Shown here piece after piece: positions 5,793 through 8,094 of a stretch of 8,094 nt of DNA. Made by a program: the position numbers and the translations under genes. Source of the DNA: DASUGM01 sp036274055 (GTDB taxonomy: Bacteria; Acidobacteriota; Vicinamibacteria; Vicinamibacterales; SCN-69-37); contig DASUGM010000129.1 of NCBI GenBank assembly GCA_036274055.1, forward strand, positions 1 to 8,094, in the 5' to 3' direction. Position 1 is the stretch's first letter. Each line of letters starts with the position of its first letter. The notes under the pieces were generated by a model. It was not told the DNA's origin, did no database searches, and saw nothing but the letters and a program-made list of their open reading frames with translations.

Positions 5793-6847
5793 GACGCATG
5801 ACAGCGAAGAGAATTGAAGTAGGCATCCTCGGCGCGACCGGAATGGTCGGCCAACAGTTCATTTCCAGGCTCGAGCGCCATCCGTGGTTTGAGGTCGCCT
5901 GGCTGGCGGCGAGCGAACGGTCGGAGGGAAAGAAGTACGCGGACGCGGCGCCGTGGCGGCTGGCCTCGCCAATGCCGGACGCGGTGCGCGACCTGAACGT
6001 CGACGCCTGCACGCCCGGTAAGGGGCCGAAAGTGATCTTCTCCGCGCTCGACGCCAAGGCCGCCGACGAGCTCGAGCATCAGTTTGCCGTCGCGGGCCAC
6101 GTCGTGCTCAGCAACGCCCGCAGCCATCGCATGGATCCGCTGGTGCCGCTGCTGATTCCGGAGATCAACGCGTCGCACCTCGGCCTGGTCGCCGATCAGA
6201 AACGCGCCAAAGGCTGGCCCGGTGCGATCGTCACCAATCCCAACTGCTCGGTCGTCGCCCTGGCGATGTCGCTGGCGCCGCTGCGGCAGTTCGGCATCAC
6301 CCGCGTGTCGGTGACGACGATGCAGGCGGTGTCGGGCGCGGGATATCCGGGGGTGCCGTCGCTCGACATTCTCGGCAACATCATCCCGTTCATCGGCGGC
6401 GGCGAAGAGGAGAAGATCGAAACCGAGACCCGCAAGATTCTTGGCGCCGGTCTTGGCCGGACCTGGCACGACGCGATTGTCAGCGCGCAGGTCAATCGCG
6501 TGGCGGTGATCGACGGACACTCGATGACCGTGTCGGTCGAGCTGTCGTCGAAACCGGATGCCGCCGCGGTCGCCGAGGCGATGCGGACCTTCAGCGGCAA
6601 GCCGCAGTCGCTGCAGCTGCCGACCGCGCCGGTGCCCGCGATCCTGGTGATGGACCAGGAGAATCGCCCGCAACCGCGCCTCGATGCGCTGCGCGGCGAC
6701 GGCATGACGGTGTGCGTCGGCCGCGTTCGTGCCTGTCCCGTCTTGACGCACAAGTACGTCGCGCTTGGTCACAACACGATCCGCGGCGCCGCCGGCGCGT
6801 CGATTCTCAACGCCGAGCTGATGGACGCCGAGGGGATGCTGTCGTGA
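5786..6847 (+). CDS. asd: Aspartate-semialdehyde dehydrogenase, archaeal/fungal-like type
   Basis: Cytoplasmic enzyme that reduces L-aspartyl-4-phosphate with NADPH to L-aspartate 4-semialdehyde, the branch-point precursor of Lys (via diaminopimelate), Thr and Met. Numbering from the ATG at 5786 (353 aa), the nucleotide-binding GATGMVG lies at 16-22 with its G-x-x-G-x-x-G glycines. The catalytic Cys154 is in NPNCS, and the likely acid/base His245 is in VIDGHSM. The block SGAGYPGVPSLDILGN and the following IGGGEEEKIE resemble the archaeal/yeast form more than the E. coli form. The first ATG lies inside the heptad repeat. The second, at 5798 (MTAKRIEVGILG), matches where the family usually begins and has TGAG seven bases upstream, so it may be the true start. 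The gene overlaps the following kinase gene by four bases and sits behind the predicted attenuator. Function is confident; the start is not. Confidence 0.95.
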   Translation: MSRRMTAKRIEVGILGATGMVGQQFISRLERHPWFEVAWLAASERSEGKKYADAAPWRLASPMPDAVRDLNVDACTPGKGPKVIFSALDAKAADELEHQFAVAGHVVLSNARSHRMDPLVPLLIPEINASHLGLVADQKRAKGWPGAIVTNPNCSVVALAMSLAPLRQFGITRVSVTTMQAVSGAGYPGVPSLDILGNIIPFIGGGEEEKIETETRKILGAGLGRTWHDAIVSAQVNRVAVIDGHSMTVSVELSSKPDAAAVAEAMRTFSGKPQSLQLPTAPVPAILVMDQENRPQPRLDALRGDGMTVCVGRVRACPVLTHKYVALGHNTIRGAAGASILNAELMDAEGMLS

Positions 6848-8094
6848 TCGTGATGAAGTTCGGCGGCACCTCGGTCGCCGACGTCGCGGCAATCGAGCGG
6901 CTGATTACGATCGTCCGCGCCGCCCGGCAGGTGACGATTCAACCGGAAGCCGCCGACTGGCGCGGCCCGGTCGTCGTCGTGTCCGCGCTGGGCGGAGCGA
7001 CCGATCGGCTGCTCGGCGTCGCCGCCGAAGCCGGCGCCGGCGACATCGACGGCGCCAGCGAACATCTGGCGGCATTGCGGGCGCGGCACGTCGACGTCGC
7101 CAAGATTGTCCTCGACGCGCGCGAGCGCGCCGAGGTCGAGGCGTTCATCCATCGGGAATTCGACGAGCTCGAGCGCATTGCCGGCGCGCTCGGCGTTCTC
7201 CGCGAGGTGACGCCGCGCTGGCTCGACGCGCTCGCCGCGACCGGCGAGATCATCAGCAGCCGCATCATCGCCTCGGCATTGACGACACACGGGCTGGCGG
7301 CGAGCTGGGTCGACGCACGGAAGGTCATGGTGACCGGCGAGGAACACACCAGCGCGCCGCCGCTGTTGCCGGAGACGACCGCGGCGCTGCAGGCGGTGGT
7401 CGATCCGCTGCTGGCGCAACGCCGGATTCCGGTGGTTGGCGGCTTCGTCGGCGCGACCCGCGCCGGCGTGACAACGACGCTCGGACGCGGTGGGTCGGAC
7501 TACTCGGCGGCGATCGTCGGCGCGTGCCTGGGGGCGTCGGAGATTCAGATCTGGACCGACGTCGACGGGATGCTGACCGCCGATCCGCGGATGATCAAGG
7601 ACGTGCGTCTGGTGCCGCATCTCTCGTTCGCCGAGGCGAGCGAGCTCGCATACTTCGGCGCGAAGGTGCTGCATCCGGCGACGATTCAGCCGGCCGTGGC
7701 CGCCAATATTCCGGTGCGGATCCTGAACTCACGCCGCCCGCAGGATGCGCTCGGGACTTTGATCACGCGCGACCGGCCGTCAACCGGCAAGCCGCTGACG
7801 GCCGTCGCCTCGAAACAGGGCGTCACCGTCGTCGATATCACCTCGACGCGGATGCTGATGGCGCACGGGTTCCTGGCCAGGATCTTCGAGGTGTTCGAGA
7901 GCCACCGGACGTCGGTGGACGTCGTGACGACGTCGGAGGTCAGCGTCTCGGTGACGATCGACGACGCGCGGCGAGTGCCGGAGGTGATGGCGGCGCTGGC
8001 GGAAGTCGCCGAGGTCACGCGGGAAGACGACATGGCCGTGATCTGCGCGGTCGGCGAAGGCCTGCAGAGCGATCCGACGTTCGTCAGCCACCTG
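6844..8094 (+). CDS. lysC: Aspartate kinase, LysC-like (3' end beyond window)
   Basis: Phosphorylates L-aspartate with ATP, the first step of the aspartate pathway, giving the substrate of Asd. The GTG at 6844 overlaps the asd TGA (GTGA, 6844-6847) and has GAGGGG at 6830-6835 with 8-base spacing, so the two are probably translationally coupled. 417 codons are visible with no stop. Motifs in order are KFGGTS (5-10), GRGGSDYS (214-221), TDVDGMLTADPR (238-249) and ELAYFGAKVLHP in the catalytic domain. An ACT domain starts at about 320. Its MLMAHGFLA (from Met337) and SVDVVTTSEVSV (357-368) resemble the lysine-binding part of E. coli aspartokinase III (LysC), suggesting lysine feedback inhibition. 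The C-terminal ACT part is cut off. A fusion to homoserine dehydrogenase (ThrA-like) cannot be excluded, although the ACT sequence favours monofunctional LysC. Confidence 0.93.
   Translation, partial: MIVMKFGGTSVADVAAIERLITIVRAARQVTIQPEAADWRGPVVVVSALGGATDRLLGVAAEAGAGDIDGASEHLAALRARHVDVAKIVLDARERAEVEAFIHREFDELERIAGALGVLREVTPRWLDALAATGEIISSRIIASALTTHGLAASWVDARKVMVTGEEHTSAPPLLPETTAALQAVVDPLLAQRRIPVVGGFVGATRAGVTTTLGRGGSDYSAAIVGACLGASEIQIWTDVDGMLTADPRMIKDVRLVPHLSFAEASELAYFGAKVLHPATIQPAVAANIPVRILNSRRPQDALGTLITRDRPSTGKPLTAVASKQGVTVVDITSTRMLMAHGFLARIFEVFESHRTSVDVVTTSEVSVSVTIDDARRVPEVMAALAEVAEVTREDDMAVICAVGEGLQSDPTFVSHL

Noticed and set aside
5762..6892. Long minus-strand ORF (376 codons) opposite asd
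   Set aside because: It runs antisense to an enzyme with intact catalytic motifs, and its composition is dominated by Arg, His, Asp and Ala without any recognisable motif.

Overview
The window is GC-rich DNA most likely from an Acidobacteriota bacterium, probably of the Vicinamibacteria type. Two gene families point there. One is an Oar-like TonB-dependent receptor with an N-terminal carboxypeptidase-regulatory (Ig-like) domain. The other is a long duplicated FtsX/MacB-type permease of the acidobacterial 'ADOP' class. The assignment is by family resemblance read from the sequence, not by database search.

Layout. Positions 2-34 hold the likely C-terminal tail of an upstream gene. A GTG-started outer-membrane receptor follows on the + strand (119-2755, 878 aa). 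It converges on a minus-strand permease (2977-5451, 824 aa). The 221-base gap between the two stop codons is mostly one large imperfect inverted repeat with arms of about 55 bases. The permease diverges from an amino-acid biosynthesis operon on the + strand: asd (aspartate-semialdehyde dehydrogenase, 5786-6847) and an aspartate kinase of the LysC type (6844 to the window edge, incomplete). The two share a 4-base GTGA overlap.

The most interesting part is the 334-base gap before asd. It contains a good -10 box (TATACT, 5551-5556), then almost at once a 22-codon leader ORF (5566-5634), then a strong intrinsic terminator (5668-5708), all upstream of asd. I could pair four RNA segments by eye into the classic attenuator scheme. 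Segment 1:2 is an anti-antiterminator, 2:3 an antiterminator and 3:4 the terminator. The Lys codons of the leader lie where a stalled ribosome would cover segment 1 and free segment 2. The downstream genes make the common precursor of Lys, Thr and Met, so this looks like ribosome-mediated attenuation of an asd-lysC operon, with lysine as the best candidate signal. I do not recognise it as a described RNA family.

Between the terminator and asd lies a second inverted repeat (5726-5792), built from GGCTCAN heptads. Its right arm contains the first possible asd ATG. The two repeat elements differ in sequence but are similar in style: short repeated words arranged as a large palindrome between genes.

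Asd and the kinase carry out the first two steps of the aspartate pathway (aspartate to aspartyl phosphate to aspartate semialdehyde). The receptor and permease are envelope proteins with no evident functional link to that operon.
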